DNA of 64,000 nt from the NCBI RefSeq assembly GCF_036241575.1, contig NZ_CP108455.1, forward strand, positions 1,012,501 through 1,076,500, written 5' to 3'. Under the pieces are notes generated by a model. The model ran no database searches and had not been told where the DNA came from. It was given only the letters and a program-made list of their open reading frames with translations. This DNA is from Streptomyces sp. NBC_01267 (GTDB taxonomy: Bacteria > Actinomycetota > Actinomycetes > Streptomycetales > Streptomycetaceae). The position numbers and the translations under genes were made by a program. Below are positions 35,298 through 43,236 of the stretch, piece by piece; the first letter of the stretch is position 1, and every line of letters begins with the position of its first letter.

Positions 35298-36647
35298 TTG
35301 AGCGCTGATACCGCGGTACGCACGGCTGGAGCGGCCGACCGCAGACGCGAGCAGCACGGCTGGTACTTCTACGACTTCGCGTGTTCGGTCTACTCGACGA
35401 GTGTGCTCACCGTCTTCCTCGGCCCGTACCTGACGTCGGTCGCCAAGGCGGCTGCGGACGCCGACGGATACGTCCATCCGCTGGGCGTCCCCCTGCGGGC
35501 CGGTTCGGTCTTCCCCTACACGGTTTCGGTGTCCGTCGTCGTCGCCGTGGTGCTGATGCCGCTGGCGGGCGCCGTCGCGGACCGTACCGGGCGCAAGAAG
35601 CCGCTGCTCGCGACGGCCGCGTACATCGGCGCCACCGCCACGGCCGGAATGTTCTTCCTGGACGGCCACCGCTATTTGCTGGGCGCGCTGCTGCTGATCG
35701 TGGCCAACTCCTCGCTGGCCGTGTCGATGGTGCTCTACAACGCCTTCCTCCCGCAGATAGCCGAACCGGACGAGCGCGACGCGGTCTCCTCGCGGGGCTG
35801 GGCCTTCGGATACACCTCCGGCGCCTTCGTCCTCGTCCTGGACCTGGTGCTGTATTCGGGTCACGCCCACTTCGGGATCCCGGAGTCCACCGCCGTACGG
35901 ATCTGTCTGGCATCGGCCGGGGTCTGGTGGGGCGCGTTCACCCTCGTGCCGCTGCGCCGGCTGCGTGACCGGACGGCGACCACGGGCGGCGGGCGCGCCA
36001 CGGTCGGCGCCGGGTGGCGGCAGCTGACGGCGACGCTCCGGGACATGCGCAGATATCCGCTGACGCTGTCGTTCCTGCTCGCGTACCTGGTCTACAACGA
36101 CGGCATCCAGACGGTGATCTCGCAGGCCTCCGTGTACGGATCCGAGGAGCTGGGCCTCAGCCAGACCACGCTGATCACGGCCATCCTGCTGGTGCAGGTG
36201 CTGGCCGTGGCGGGCGCCCTGGGCATGGGCCGGCTGGCCAGGACGTACGGCGCCAAGCACACCGTCCTGGGCTCGCTCGCCGTCTGGACGCTGATCCTCG
36301 GGGCGGGGTACTTCCTGCCCCGAGGCGCACCGGTCTGGTTCTTCCTGCTGGCCGCGGCGATCGGGACGGTGCTCGGCGGGAGCCAGGCGCTGTCCCGCTC
36401 GCTGTTCTCGCACCTGGTGCCGCCGGGCAAGGAGGCCGAGTACTTCTCGGCGTACGAGATGAGCGACCGCGGACTGAGCTGGCTGGGACCTCTGGTGTTC
36501 GGGCTCGCGTACCAGCTGACCGGCAGTTACCGGGTGGCGATCATCTCATTGCTGATCTTCTTCGTACTGGGTTTCTTCCTGCTGGCGCGGGTACCTGTGA
36601 GGGAGGCCGTGACAGCGGCGGGAAACGCGGTACCGGACCGGGTTTAG
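35298..36647 (+). CDS. MFS transporter of the UMF1/Atg22-like group
   Basis: The 449-residue polytopic protein begins with GWYFYDFACSVYSTSVLTVF, the marker of the Atg22/UMF1 MFS branch. VADRTGRKKP is the MFS loop motif, and GSQALSRSLFSHLVPPGKEAEYF is strongly conserved in this group. About twelve transmembrane segments are visible. A TTG at 35298 with GGGGG six bases upstream is preferred; a GTG at 35271 overlapping the previous gene is the alternative. Amino-acid export is known for the yeast member, but the bacterial substrate is unknown. Confidence 0.88.
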   Translation: MSADTAVRTAGAADRRREQHGWYFYDFACSVYSTSVLTVFLGPYLTSVAKAAADADGYVHPLGVPLRAGSVFPYTVSVSVVVAVVLMPLAGAVADRTGRKKPLLATAAYIGATATAGMFFLDGHRYLLGALLLIVANSSLAVSMVLYNAFLPQIAEPDERDAVSSRGWAFGYTSGAFVLVLDLVLYSGHAHFGIPESTAVRICLASAGVWWGAFTLVPLRRLRDRTATTGGGRATVGAGWRQLTATLRDMRRYPLTLSFLLAYLVYNDGIQTVISQASVYGSEELGLSQTTLITAILLVQVLAVAGALGMGRLARTYGAKHTVLGSLAVWTLILGAGYFLPRGAPVWFFLLAAAIGTVLGGSQALSRSLFSHLVPPGKEAEYFSAYEMSDRGLSWLGPLVFGLAYQLTGSYRVAIISLLIFFVLGFFLLARVPVREAVTAAGNAVPDRV

Positions 36648-36653
36648 GCATTG

Positions 36654-36686
36654 AAGTCAAAGGCCGGTAGTGTACGCCTTTGACTT
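36654..36686. terminator. 11-bp hairpin after the MFS gene, terminator or operator
   Basis: A perfect inverted repeat (AAGTCAAAGGC at 36654-36664, its complement at 36676-36686) encloses an 11-nt loop, starting 7 bp after the MFS stop. Its modest GC content and lack of a T-run leave open that it is a protein-binding site in the rbpA upstream region. Confidence 0.5.
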
Positions 36687-36815
36687 ACCAGGCGGACCGT
36701 TACTGCGTGATCATCAATCGAAAACGCAGGGTGACGTCTTTGACCAGATGTGACAAACAGGGCACTGGTGGGTACAACAAGGGGCGGCACGACGGGCGAC
36801 GCATGACCCGCAACG

Positions 36816-36841
36816 GGAATCTTTACCGCCGACCGGACGTT
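36816..36841 (+). promoter_or_regulatory. SigR-type promoter for rbpA, GGAAT-N18-GTT
   Basis: GGAAT at 36816-36820 and GTT at 36839-36841 are separated by exactly 18 bp, matching the Streptomyces SigR (thiol-stress sigma factor) consensus. It lies about 60 bp upstream of rbpA, a known SigR target in S. coelicolor. Confidence 0.8.
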
Positions 36842-36902
36842 GACCGGATGACGACGACAGCGACACCTGTCCTGTGGGCGACAAGCCCGGGAGGCACGAT
36901 TC

Positions 36903-37277
36903 ATGAGTGAGCGAGCTCTTCGCGGTACGCGCCTCGTGGTGACCAGCTACGAGACCGACCGCGGCATCGACCTGGCCCCGCGCCAGGCGGTGGAGTACGC
37001 ATGCGAGAACGGACATCGCTTTGAGATGCCGTTCTCTGTAGAGGCGGACATTCCGCCGGAGTGGGAGTGCAAGGCGTGCGGCGCCCAAGCACTCCTGGTA
37101 GACGGGGACGGCCCTGAGGAGAAGAAGGGCAAGCCTGCGCGCACACACTGGGACATGCTCATGGAGCGGCGCACCCGCGAGGAGTTGGAGGAGGTGCTGG
37201 CCGAGAGGCTGGCCGTTCTCCGCTCCGGCGCCATGAACATTGCTGTGCATCCGCGGGACAGCCGCAAGTCCGCGTAA
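36903..37277 (+). CDS. rbpA: RNA polymerase-binding protein RbpA
   Basis: The 124-residue actinobacterial RbpA binds RNA polymerase and the principal sigma factor and stabilises the open promoter complex. The sequence shows the N-terminal tail ending GTRLVVTSYETDRG, the core domain with YACENGHRFEMPF and WECKACG (zinc-type cysteines), a basic linker (KKGKPARTHWDMLMERR) and the sigma-interaction helix REELEEVLAERLAVLR. It matches SCO1421 in features and setting. The ATG at 36903 follows GGGAGG, and a SigR-type promoter precedes it. A very strong hairpin follows the stop. Confidence 0.97.
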   Translation: MSERALRGTRLVVTSYETDRGIDLAPRQAVEYACENGHRFEMPFSVEADIPPEWECKACGAQALLVDGDGPEEKKGKPARTHWDMLMERRTREELEEVLAERLAVLRSGAMNIAVHPRDSRKSA

Positions 37278-37314
37278 CGCCCAGGCGTTTCGCGTACTGC
37301 TACAGCACGGACAA

Positions 37315-37362
37315 GAGCCACGGGCTCCGGCACACTTCAGGGTGTGCCGGAGCCCGTGGCTC
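37315..37362 (+). terminator. rbpA hairpin terminator
   Basis: A perfect 21-bp inverted repeat (37315-37335 and 37342-37362) with a 6-nt loop lies 37 bp after the rbpA stop. Confidence 0.85.
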
Positions 37363-37378
37363 TCCGTGTTGTACGCGT

Positions 37379-37409
37379 GGCCCGCCCCGCCGGTACGGCG
37401 GGGCGGGCC
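37379..37409 (-). terminator. fxsA-side hairpin terminator
   Basis: A perfect 13-bp G+C inverted repeat (37379-37391 and 37397-37409) with a 5-nt loop lies 27 bp beyond the fxsA stop on the minus strand, back-to-back with the rbpA terminator. Confidence 0.75.
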
Positions 37410-37436
37410 ACGGTTTTCGTCGCTACGACGGGCAGG

Positions 37437-38006
37437 TCACGGGGTGAGCGGCGGGCGCGGACCGTCGTCCTTGCGGGGCTCCGGCTCGTGGTCGTGGATG
37501 ACTTCGCCCTGGACGACCTTGCCGTCCGGACGGTGCATCCGGGCCTGCTGGAAGGCGCCCCCGAGGGTGCCGGGCGCCGCCTTGTTCATCCGGCGCTCCA
37601 GGGAGCGCTCCGCGTACCGGCTCAGCAGTGAACGCACCGGCGGTACGAGCAGCACCAGCCCCACCACGTCGGTGATGGGTCCGGGCAGCATGATCAGCAG
37701 GCCGGCGAGCATCAGGAAGCCGTTCCCGTCGCTTCCCCGGTCCTTGGCGGGCTCCGCCCCCGACTGCTGCTGCTGAAGCGTCTCGGTCAGATTGCGGAAG
37801 GCCCGGCGCCCCGCCCGCTTGATGACGGCGGCGCCGAGCACGACGCCGCCGACCAGCAGGAAGAGCACCGTGAGTCCGCCCGCCGCGCCGGCCACCAGGA
37901 TCAGCAGCCAGATTTCGAGTACCAGCCAGGCAGCGATGCCCAGCGGTACGTAGGTGCGTGCGCGGGAGCGCCTGGAAGCAGTCGGGGGCTGTGTGCCGGT
38001 CGTCAT
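37437..38006 (-). CDS. fxsA: FxsA-family membrane protein
   Basis: The 189-residue protein has the FxsA pattern of an N-terminal transmembrane helix (VPLGIAAWLVLEIWLLI), then GGLTVLFLLVGGVVLGAAVIKRAG, and LMLAGLLIMLPGPITDVVGLVLLVPPVR, followed by a charged cytoplasmic tail. E. coli FxsA, when overproduced, relieves F-exclusion of phage T7; its normal role is unknown. It lies just upstream of ppm1's stop in the same direction as ppm1 and converges with rbpA, an arrangement conserved in Streptomyces. Confidence 0.9.
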   Translation of the reverse strand: MTTGTQPPTASRRSRARTYVPLGIAAWLVLEIWLLILVAGAAGGLTVLFLLVGGVVLGAAVIKRAGRRAFRNLTETLQQQQSGAEPAKDRGSDGNGFLMLAGLLIMLPGPITDVVGLVLLVPPVRSLLSRYAERSLERRMNKAAPGTLGGAFQQARMHRPDGKVVQGEVIHDHEPEPRKDDGPRPPLTP

Positions 38007-38052
38007 GCTCCCAGTGTGCCTGGCGGCACGCGCGGGCGGCGGACGGAGGGGT

Positions 38053-38820
38053 TCAGGAAGGCTGCCGTCCCAGCAGACGGCCGGCCCGGGAGCCGACGCC
38101 CCAGGCCGTCACCCGCCACAGCGCCTCGACGACGATGTCACGGCTCATCTTGGAGTCGCCGATCTCTCGCTCGACGAAAGTGATCGGAACTTCCACCACG
38201 TGGCAGCCCGCCTCGACGGCGCGGCGGGCGAGGTCCACCTGGAAGCAGTACCCCTGGGAGGACACCTCATCGAGTCCCAGCTCTTCGAGGGTCTCCTTGC
38301 GGAAGGCGCGGAAACCGCCGGTGACGTCGCGGATCGGTACGCCCAGAAGCAGCCGCGAGTACGTGCTGCCGCCGCGGGAGAGCATCTCGCGGGACTTGGG
38401 CCAGTTGACGACACGTCCGCCGGGCATCCACCGGGAGCCGAGCACCAGGTCGGCGCCCTTCAACGCGGTGAGCAGCCGGGGCAGTTCCTCGGGCTGGTGC
38501 GAACCGTCCGCGTCCATCTCCACCAGAACGCCGTACTCGTGCTCGATGCCCCAGCGGAAGCCTGCGAGATACGCGGCGCCGAGACCTTCCTTGCCCTGCC
38601 GGTGCAGCACGTGGACCTGGTGGTCCTCCGTGGCGATCTCGTCCACGATCTTTCCGGTGCCGTCCGGGCTGTTGTCGTCGGCGACCAGAATGTCCGCCTC
38701 CGGCACCGCGGCGCGCACCCGGGCAACGATCGGCTTGATGTTCTCGGCCTCGTTGTAGGTCGGAATGATGACCAAGGCCTTGCCGAGCGGACCGAAACGC
38801 CGCTCACCGCCGTCGTTCAC
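38053..38820 (-). CDS. ppm1: Polyprenol monophosphomannose synthase Ppm1
   Basis: The 255-residue GT2-fold enzyme moves mannose from GDP-mannose to polyprenyl phosphate, making the donor for protein O-mannosylation. Motifs are IPTYNEAENI, LVADDNSPDGTG, the DxD-type EMDADGSHQ, and GSRWMPGG with the C-terminal RREIGDSKMS-like VEREIGDSKMS. It corresponds to SCO1423, in which mutations make S. coelicolor resistant to phage phiC31. The actinobacterial acyltransferase half found in mycobacterial Ppm1 is absent. The GTG at 38820 has AGGGGC upstream. Confidence 0.95.
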   Translation of the reverse strand: MNDGGERRFGPLGKALVIIPTYNEAENIKPIVARVRAAVPEADILVADDNSPDGTGKIVDEIATEDHQVHVLHRQGKEGLGAAYLAGFRWGIEHEYGVLVEMDADGSHQPEELPRLLTALKGADLVLGSRWMPGGRVVNWPKSREMLSRGGSTYSRLLLGVPIRDVTGGFRAFRKETLEELGLDEVSSQGYCFQVDLARRAVEAGCHVVEVPITFVEREIGDSKMSRDIVVEALWRVTAWGVGSRAGRLLGRQPS

Positions 38821-39328
38821 TACTGCCCCTCACTGTGTCCCAACGCAGAGACATCACCCTATCGACCGCGCGGGCAGCGAATTGCAGCCGACTCGGTCGA
38901 TCGGACTGCCGCAGGAGGGAAGGAACTTCGGATCGGGGCCCGGTGTCCTTCGGGCCGACCTGGGGCCCGCTGGCTGCGGGTCGACCGAGAGCCGTTGTCT
39001 ACTGAACGTCCGGGCCCCACCCGGGTCACACCTTCCGGCCGGGCGGAATCTCCCTCGCCCCCGAGGCGCGGGCGCTGAACCTGGCTCCCGGTGGCGGCGC
39101 ACCTGCCGGCGCGCCGCCCCATGACCCAGCGGCGTTCGACGACTGCGTGGAGGTTTCCCGGTCGGACGTCCTGTGGTGGACTCGGCCGAACCTACCCGCC
39201 GGTGGCCGCTTTCTGTCAACAGTCGTCCGACCTGCGGTGTTCTGACGAATCAGCAGGTCAGTGCCGAAGATCCGCAGGTGACGGGAGAGCCCTCGGCGCA
39301 TCGATCGGCGGCAAGAAATGCCCGGATG
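38821..39328. other. 508-bp non-coding region between ppm1 and the amidohydrolase gene
   Basis: No convincing gene is found. On the minus strand a promoter-like pair (TTGACA at 39219-39214 and TAGGTT at 39194-39189, spacing 19) could drive ppm1 with a long leader. Short inverted repeats such as GGGCC/GGCCC around 38937-38970 are present. Readings in both directions show Arg/Pro-rich low-complexity protein typical of non-coding GC-rich DNA. Confidence 0.5.
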
Positions 39329-40969
39329 TCATTCGTTCGGCCTCACGTAGACCGTTCGTCCGAGGACCACCGTCCGCAGACAGACCGGGAGTTCGGCTCC
39401 GGGGGTGAGGTCCGGCAGTCCGGGGGTACCGGAGCGCGGGTCGGTCGACCAGCGGGCCACCCGGTCGTCGGGGGCCTGCACCACCAGGTCCGCGGTACGC
39501 CAGACCGCGTAGTCGGCGGGGGCGCCGGGCGCCAGAACGCCCGCGTCGTCCCGGCCGATGGACCGCCAGCCGCCCCGGGTGTGGGCGGTGAACGCGGCCC
39601 GTACGGAGATCCGGTGGTCCGGGGTCCGGTGGAAGGCCGCGGCGCGCACCGTACCCCAGGGGTCGAGCGGGGTGACGGGGCTGTCGGAGCCGAAGGCCAG
39701 GGGGACCCCGGCGCGCAGCATGGCCGCGAACGGGTTGAGGGTGCCGGCCCGTTCGGCGCCCAGGCGCTGTGCGTACATCCCGTCCGGGCCGCCCCAGGCC
39801 GCGTCGAAGGCCGGCTGCACGGAGGCGGTCAGCCCCAGCTCGGCGAAGGCGGCGATCGTTTCGGGGGTGAGCATCTCGGCGTGCTCGACACGGTGCCGGG
39901 CGGCGCGCACCCGGGCCGTACCGAGCTTTTCAGCGGCGGCCCGGACCCCGTCGACGACCGCGGACACCGCGGCGTCACCGATGGCGTGGAAGCCCGCCTG
40001 GAGCCCTTCCTCGGTGCAGGCGGTGACATGCGCGGCGATGTCGGTGGCGTCCAGGTGGGCGGTGCCGGTGTGGGCGGCGTCCGCGTAGGGTTCGTGCAGG
40101 CAGGCGGTGTGCGAGCCCAGGGAGCCGTCGACGAAGAGGTCGCCCGCCGCACCGATCGCGCCGAGTTCCCTGATGCGCCGGGCGTCCTTGGCGTCGGCGA
40201 CCCGGTCGGCCCAGTAGCCGAAGACCCGGGGCCCCTGCTCCTGTTCGGCGAGCCGGAGCAGGCCGGTGAAGTCCTCCTCGTCGGAGATGTCGGGACCACC
40301 GCACTCGTGGAGCGCGCCGATGCCGAGGGAGGCCGCCCTCCGGCGGGCGGCGCGCTGCGCCTCCGTGCGCTGCTGCGGGGTGATCTCCGCGTAGGCGGCG
40401 GCGCGGACGGCGTGGTGCGCGGCGCCGGTGAGCGGGGCGTCCGGGTGGTATCCGGCCATCGAGGTGATCCGGGGCACCAGATCGAGCATGGCGGTGGAGG
40501 CCACGGCCGAGTGGACGTCGACGCGCGGCAGATAGACCGGCCGGCCGCCTGTCGCCTCGTCGAGTTCCGCGCGCGACAGCGGCTGCTCGCCGGGCCACCG
40601 CGCCGCGTCCCAGCCGTGGCCGAGCAGCACCCGGTCGCCGGGGCGGTCCGCCGCGTGGGCGCGTACGAGCGCGAGCGCCTCGCCCGGTGTGCGGGCGGCC
40701 GACAGGTCGAGGCCGGTGAGGGCGAGACCGGTGGCCGTGGTGTGCACATGCGCATCGGTGAACGCCGGGGTGACCAGGGCGCCTTCGAGGTCGACGACCT
40801 CGTCGACCCCCTTCGCGAAGGCGTCCGCCGCCCCTTCGGAGCCCACCCAGGCGATGTGCCCGCGTTCCACGACCATTGCGGTGGCGAAGGGGTCGGCGGG
40901 GCTGTGGATGTCTCCACCGCGCAGCAGTACGGTGCGGTGTTCGGCCTGGGGGGCGGTGCTCTCACTCAT
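39329..40969 (-). CDS. Amidohydrolase family 3 protein (YtcJ-like)
   Basis: The 546-residue protein begins with the beta-sandwich strand TVLLRGGDIHSP and has the metal-binding TDAHVHTTATG motif (HxH), RVEHAEML and the C-terminal FGSDSPVTPLDPWGTVRAA block. These mark the YtcJ-like branch of the amidohydrolases, metal-dependent deacetylases or hydrolases of exocyclic bonds. There is no signal peptide. The ATG at 40969 has GGGAG upstream. It is followed by the ppm1 upstream region. The substrate is not predictable. Confidence 0.92.
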   Translation of the reverse strand: MSESTAPQAEHRTVLLRGGDIHSPADPFATAMVVERGHIAWVGSEGAADAFAKGVDEVVDLEGALVTPAFTDAHVHTTATGLALTGLDLSAARTPGEALALVRAHAADRPGDRVLLGHGWDAARWPGEQPLSRAELDEATGGRPVYLPRVDVHSAVASTAMLDLVPRITSMAGYHPDAPLTGAAHHAVRAAAYAEITPQQRTEAQRAARRRAASLGIGALHECGGPDISDEEDFTGLLRLAEQEQGPRVFGYWADRVADAKDARRIRELGAIGAAGDLFVDGSLGSHTACLHEPYADAAHTGTAHLDATDIAAHVTACTEEGLQAGFHAIGDAAVSAVVDGVRAAAEKLGTARVRAARHRVEHAEMLTPETIAAFAELGLTASVQPAFDAAWGGPDGMYAQRLGAERAGTLNPFAAMLRAGVPLAFGSDSPVTPLDPWGTVRAAAFHRTPDHRISVRAAFTAHTRGGWRSIGRDDAGVLAPGAPADYAVWRTADLVVQAPDDRVARWSTDPRSGTPGLPDLTPGAELPVCLRTVVLGRTVYVRPNE

Positions 40970-41058
40970 GGGAACAGTCTCCCGCCTGCGGGCCGGTGCC
41001 CGGCGCAGGGGGGGCCGGTACGGCGTGGATCAGGGACCGGGAGCAGGCGGGGAACGCG

Positions 41059-41499
41059 TCAGATCTGCGGTGGCCGGGCTTCGTACGGGGTGGACAGGAC
41101 GACGGTCGTACGGGTCGAGACTCCGGCCAGTGACCGGATCCTGGTCAGGAGGTTCTCCAACGCCAGCGGGGTGGGGACACGCACCTTGAGGATGTAGTTC
41201 TCGTCACCCGCGACGCTGTGGCACGCCTCGATCTCCGGGACCCCGGCGAGCCGTTCGGCGATGTCGTCGGGGGCGCTGGGGTCGAAGGGCTTCACCGAGA
41301 TGAACGCGGTGAGCGGCAGCCCCACCGCCTCGGGGTCGACGACCGCGGCGTACCCGCGGATGACACCGCGCTGCTCCAGCCTGCGTACGCGCTGGTGCAC
41401 CGCCGATGTGGACAGGCCCGTGGCCTTGCCCAGGTCGGTGTAACTCATCCGCCCGTCCTTGACGAGCAACTCCACGATCCGGCGATCCAGCTCCTCCAT
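41059..41499 (-). CDS. Lrp/AsnC-family transcriptional regulator
   Basis: The 146-residue protein has an AsnC helix-turn-helix (DRRIVELLVKDGRMSYTDLG, then LSTSAVHQRVRRLEQRGVI) and a C-terminal RAM ligand-binding domain with EIEACHSVAGDENYILKV. The ATG at 41499 is used; TAGGTT seven bases upstream looks like a -10 element, so the mRNA may be leaderless. It is divergent from a small Cys-containing protein gene, with an 18-bp palindrome between them, and lies 89 bp upstream of the amidohydrolase gene. Amino-acid-responsive control is typical of the family. Confidence 0.93.
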   Translation of the reverse strand: MEELDRRIVELLVKDGRMSYTDLGKATGLSTSAVHQRVRRLEQRGVIRGYAAVVDPEAVGLPLTAFISVKPFDPSAPDDIAERLAGVPEIEACHSVAGDENYILKVRVPTPLALENLLTRIRSLAGVSTRTTVVLSTPYEARPPQI

Positions 41500-41650
41500 A
41501 CGGATCAACCTATGGCCCCAGGTCACTCCAGGCACAGCCGGAGCGGCCGGTAAGGGGGAACTGCGGCAGCCATGTGACGAAGACCACAGGCCTGGAGCCG
41601 TGTCCGCGGGGAACGCGCGATTACCGCGCGGACGGGGCGGGAAGTGCTTG

Positions 41651-41668
41651 CTGTGGTCGAGACCACAG
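41651..41668. promoter_or_regulatory. Perfect 18-bp palindrome CTGTGGTC-GA-GACCACAG
   Basis: Perfect 8-bp arms surround GA, and the site lies 34 bp before the 133-aa protein start. A half-site GACCACAG recurs at about 41582. The neighbouring divergent Lrp gene makes it a candidate Lrp operator, but other factors are possible. Confidence 0.55.
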
Positions 41669-41702
41669 TTTCTGGTCGGCCCACCCGAGGGGGAGATTCT
41701 CC

Positions 41703-42104
41703 ATGCAGAAGCTTAAAAGCGTTGATTCCATCGAGCCCGCCGAGCTCGCCGCCATCGAGGACGGTGTCGGCTCCGACGCCTACGACACCTGTGAGATGTA
41801 CCGGGTGATCTGCCCTGACTGTGCCCAGCCGATCGCACTGCTCGCGGACGAGGACGTCCTGCCGGAGCACGCGCTGTGCGCCAGCCCCTGGAATCCGTTC
41901 GGACTCACCGTGTGCGCGGGAACCGGCCGCGCGGCCTCGGAGGCCGTGCCCGCCGACGACTCCCTGGATGCCCAGGAGCAGGACACCGCACTGCTGTTGA
42001 CGCTCCCCCAGGGCCTCGACTGGCGCAAGCAGCCCTTCTCGCACGTCGGCGGTCCCGGCTCACGCCCCGTCAGGGTCCCGCGGCTGGGCCGCGAAGCCGC
42101 CTGA
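41703..42104 (+). CDS. Small acidic Cys-containing protein, unknown function
   Basis: The 133-residue protein has an acidic N-terminal half with four cysteines (DTCEMYRVICPDC, then LCASPWNPF and VCAGTGR). ICPDC gives one CxxC pair that could bind metal. The ATG at 41703 is set by the GGGGGAG ribosome-binding site; the longer in-frame reading from 41574 crosses the palindrome. It is divergent from the Lrp gene, suggesting control by it. Its last 45 bp overlap the 3' end of the convergent phosphotransferase gene. No family is recognised. Confidence 0.7.
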   Translation: MQKLKSVDSIEPAELAAIEDGVGSDAYDTCEMYRVICPDCAQPIALLADEDVLPEHALCASPWNPFGLTVCAGTGRAASEAVPADDSLDAQEQDTALLLTLPQGLDWRKQPFSHVGGPGSRPVRVPRLGREAA

Positions 42105-43196
42105 CCAGTCGTACGTTCCCCGCACCAGGGCGTCCAGAGAGGCGCGGTGCAGGATCAGCCCATCCGGGTCCTCCGGGACCCGGACCTCACCGAAGTACAC
42201 CTGGCGGTAGGCGATCCGCAGCATCACGATCGCGTGCCGCAGGGCCGCGTAGAGCAGATGGAACTCCATGTCGCGCGGTGTGTGGCCGGTGAGTTCGGCA
42301 TAGCGCCGCTCGATGTTCTCCCGGCACAGGAAGTCCGGCAGTCCGCGCTGTCCCGTCCCCTCGGTCAGGTCCTGGAAGAAGCGGTGCAGATAGACGGTCC
42401 AGCCGAGGTCCAGCTCGCACGGGCCGTATGCCGCCATTTCCCAGTCGAGCACGGCGGCGGGCGCGAAGCCGTCGTACATGATGTTGCCGATCCGGGCGTC
42501 TCCCCAGCAGAGCACCGCCGGGCCCTCGTCCAGCGGCCACAGCGACTCCAGGCGGTCGAAGGCGCTCTCGATCAGCGGTGAGCGGGGCAGCCCGTCCACC
42601 ACCCAGGCGTAGTAGGCCCGTTGCTCCTGTACGTGCCGGCGCAGCGGGCTGCCGGTGCCGTCCGGGAGCAGGAACTCCGCCTCCGCCGCGGGGAACTGCC
42701 CGTGCAGCCCGGACAGGACGCCCAGCATCGCCTCCTCCAGGGCTGCCCGGTCGGCGTCCGTGGCGGAGTGCAGCCAGTTCCCCTCGTACGTGTAGGGCAT
42801 GACGTCGGGAGGGACCCGGCCCTGTGCCTGCTCCATCACGAAGAACGGCGCACCCAGCGGGCCCGGATCCGTTTCGAGCCAGAGCGCCCGCGGCACCGGG
42901 ACGCCGGTGTGCTCGGCGACCAGGCGCATCACCCGGTACTGACGCTCCATGTCGTAGGCGGGGAAGACCGTGTACGCGGCCGGGTCGGCGGCCAGGCGCA
43001 GCGCGCAGGCGCGGACCGGCGCCGCCGGGTGGTCGACGGTGAAGAGCAGCGTCTCGCTCGACATGCCGTTGGAAGCGGGCGTGGAGAGGTCCGTGACCCG
43101 GACGCCCGGCAGCCGGGCGTCGAGCCACCGGGTGATCCTGCGGCCCAGGTCCTGCGGATCGCGGGTGGTGGTGCGGGGGCGTGGTGCCGTGGTCAT
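42060..43196 (-). CDS. Aminoglycoside-phosphotransferase-fold kinase (ACAD10-like)
   Basis: The 378-residue APH-fold protein has AYDMERQYRVMR, FFVMEQAQGRVP, the catalytic-loop CWGDARIGNIMYDG (Asp and Asn ligands) and VLDWEMAAYGPCELDLGW. This is the phosphotransferase branch seen next to acyl-CoA metabolism genes and in ACAD10, which acts on hydroxyacyl-CoA-type substrates in animals. Antibiotic resistance is unlikely. An AttH-like gene lies 40 bp upstream on the same strand and an acyl-CoA dehydrogenase is nearby, supporting a lipid or acyl-CoA role. Confidence 0.88.
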   Translation of the reverse strand: MTTAPRPRTTTRDPQDLGRRITRWLDARLPGVRVTDLSTPASNGMSSETLLFTVDHPAAPVRACALRLAADPAAYTVFPAYDMERQYRVMRLVAEHTGVPVPRALWLETDPGPLGAPFFVMEQAQGRVPPDVMPYTYEGNWLHSATDADRAALEEAMLGVLSGLHGQFPAAEAEFLLPDGTGSPLRRHVQEQRAYYAWVVDGLPRSPLIESAFDRLESLWPLDEGPAVLCWGDARIGNIMYDGFAPAAVLDWEMAAYGPCELDLGWTVYLHRFFQDLTEGTGQRGLPDFLCRENIERRYAELTGHTPRDMEFHLLYAALRHAIVMLRIAYRQVYFGEVRVPEDPDGLILHRASLDALVRGTYDWSGGFAAQPRDPDGA

Positions 43197-43236
43197 GGCG
43201 GTGCTCCTCGCTCGGGGACGGGTGCCGCGGCTCCGC

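Noticed and set aside
38854-39219. Minus-strand frame of 121 codons upstream of ppm1
   Set aside because: It is Arg/Pro-rich without a start signal or domain, and lies in a region that reads as non-coding in all frames.
42060-43196. Aminoglycoside-resistance kinase
   Set aside because: The APH fold is present, but the sequence and setting match the ACAD10-like acyl-metabolism branch.
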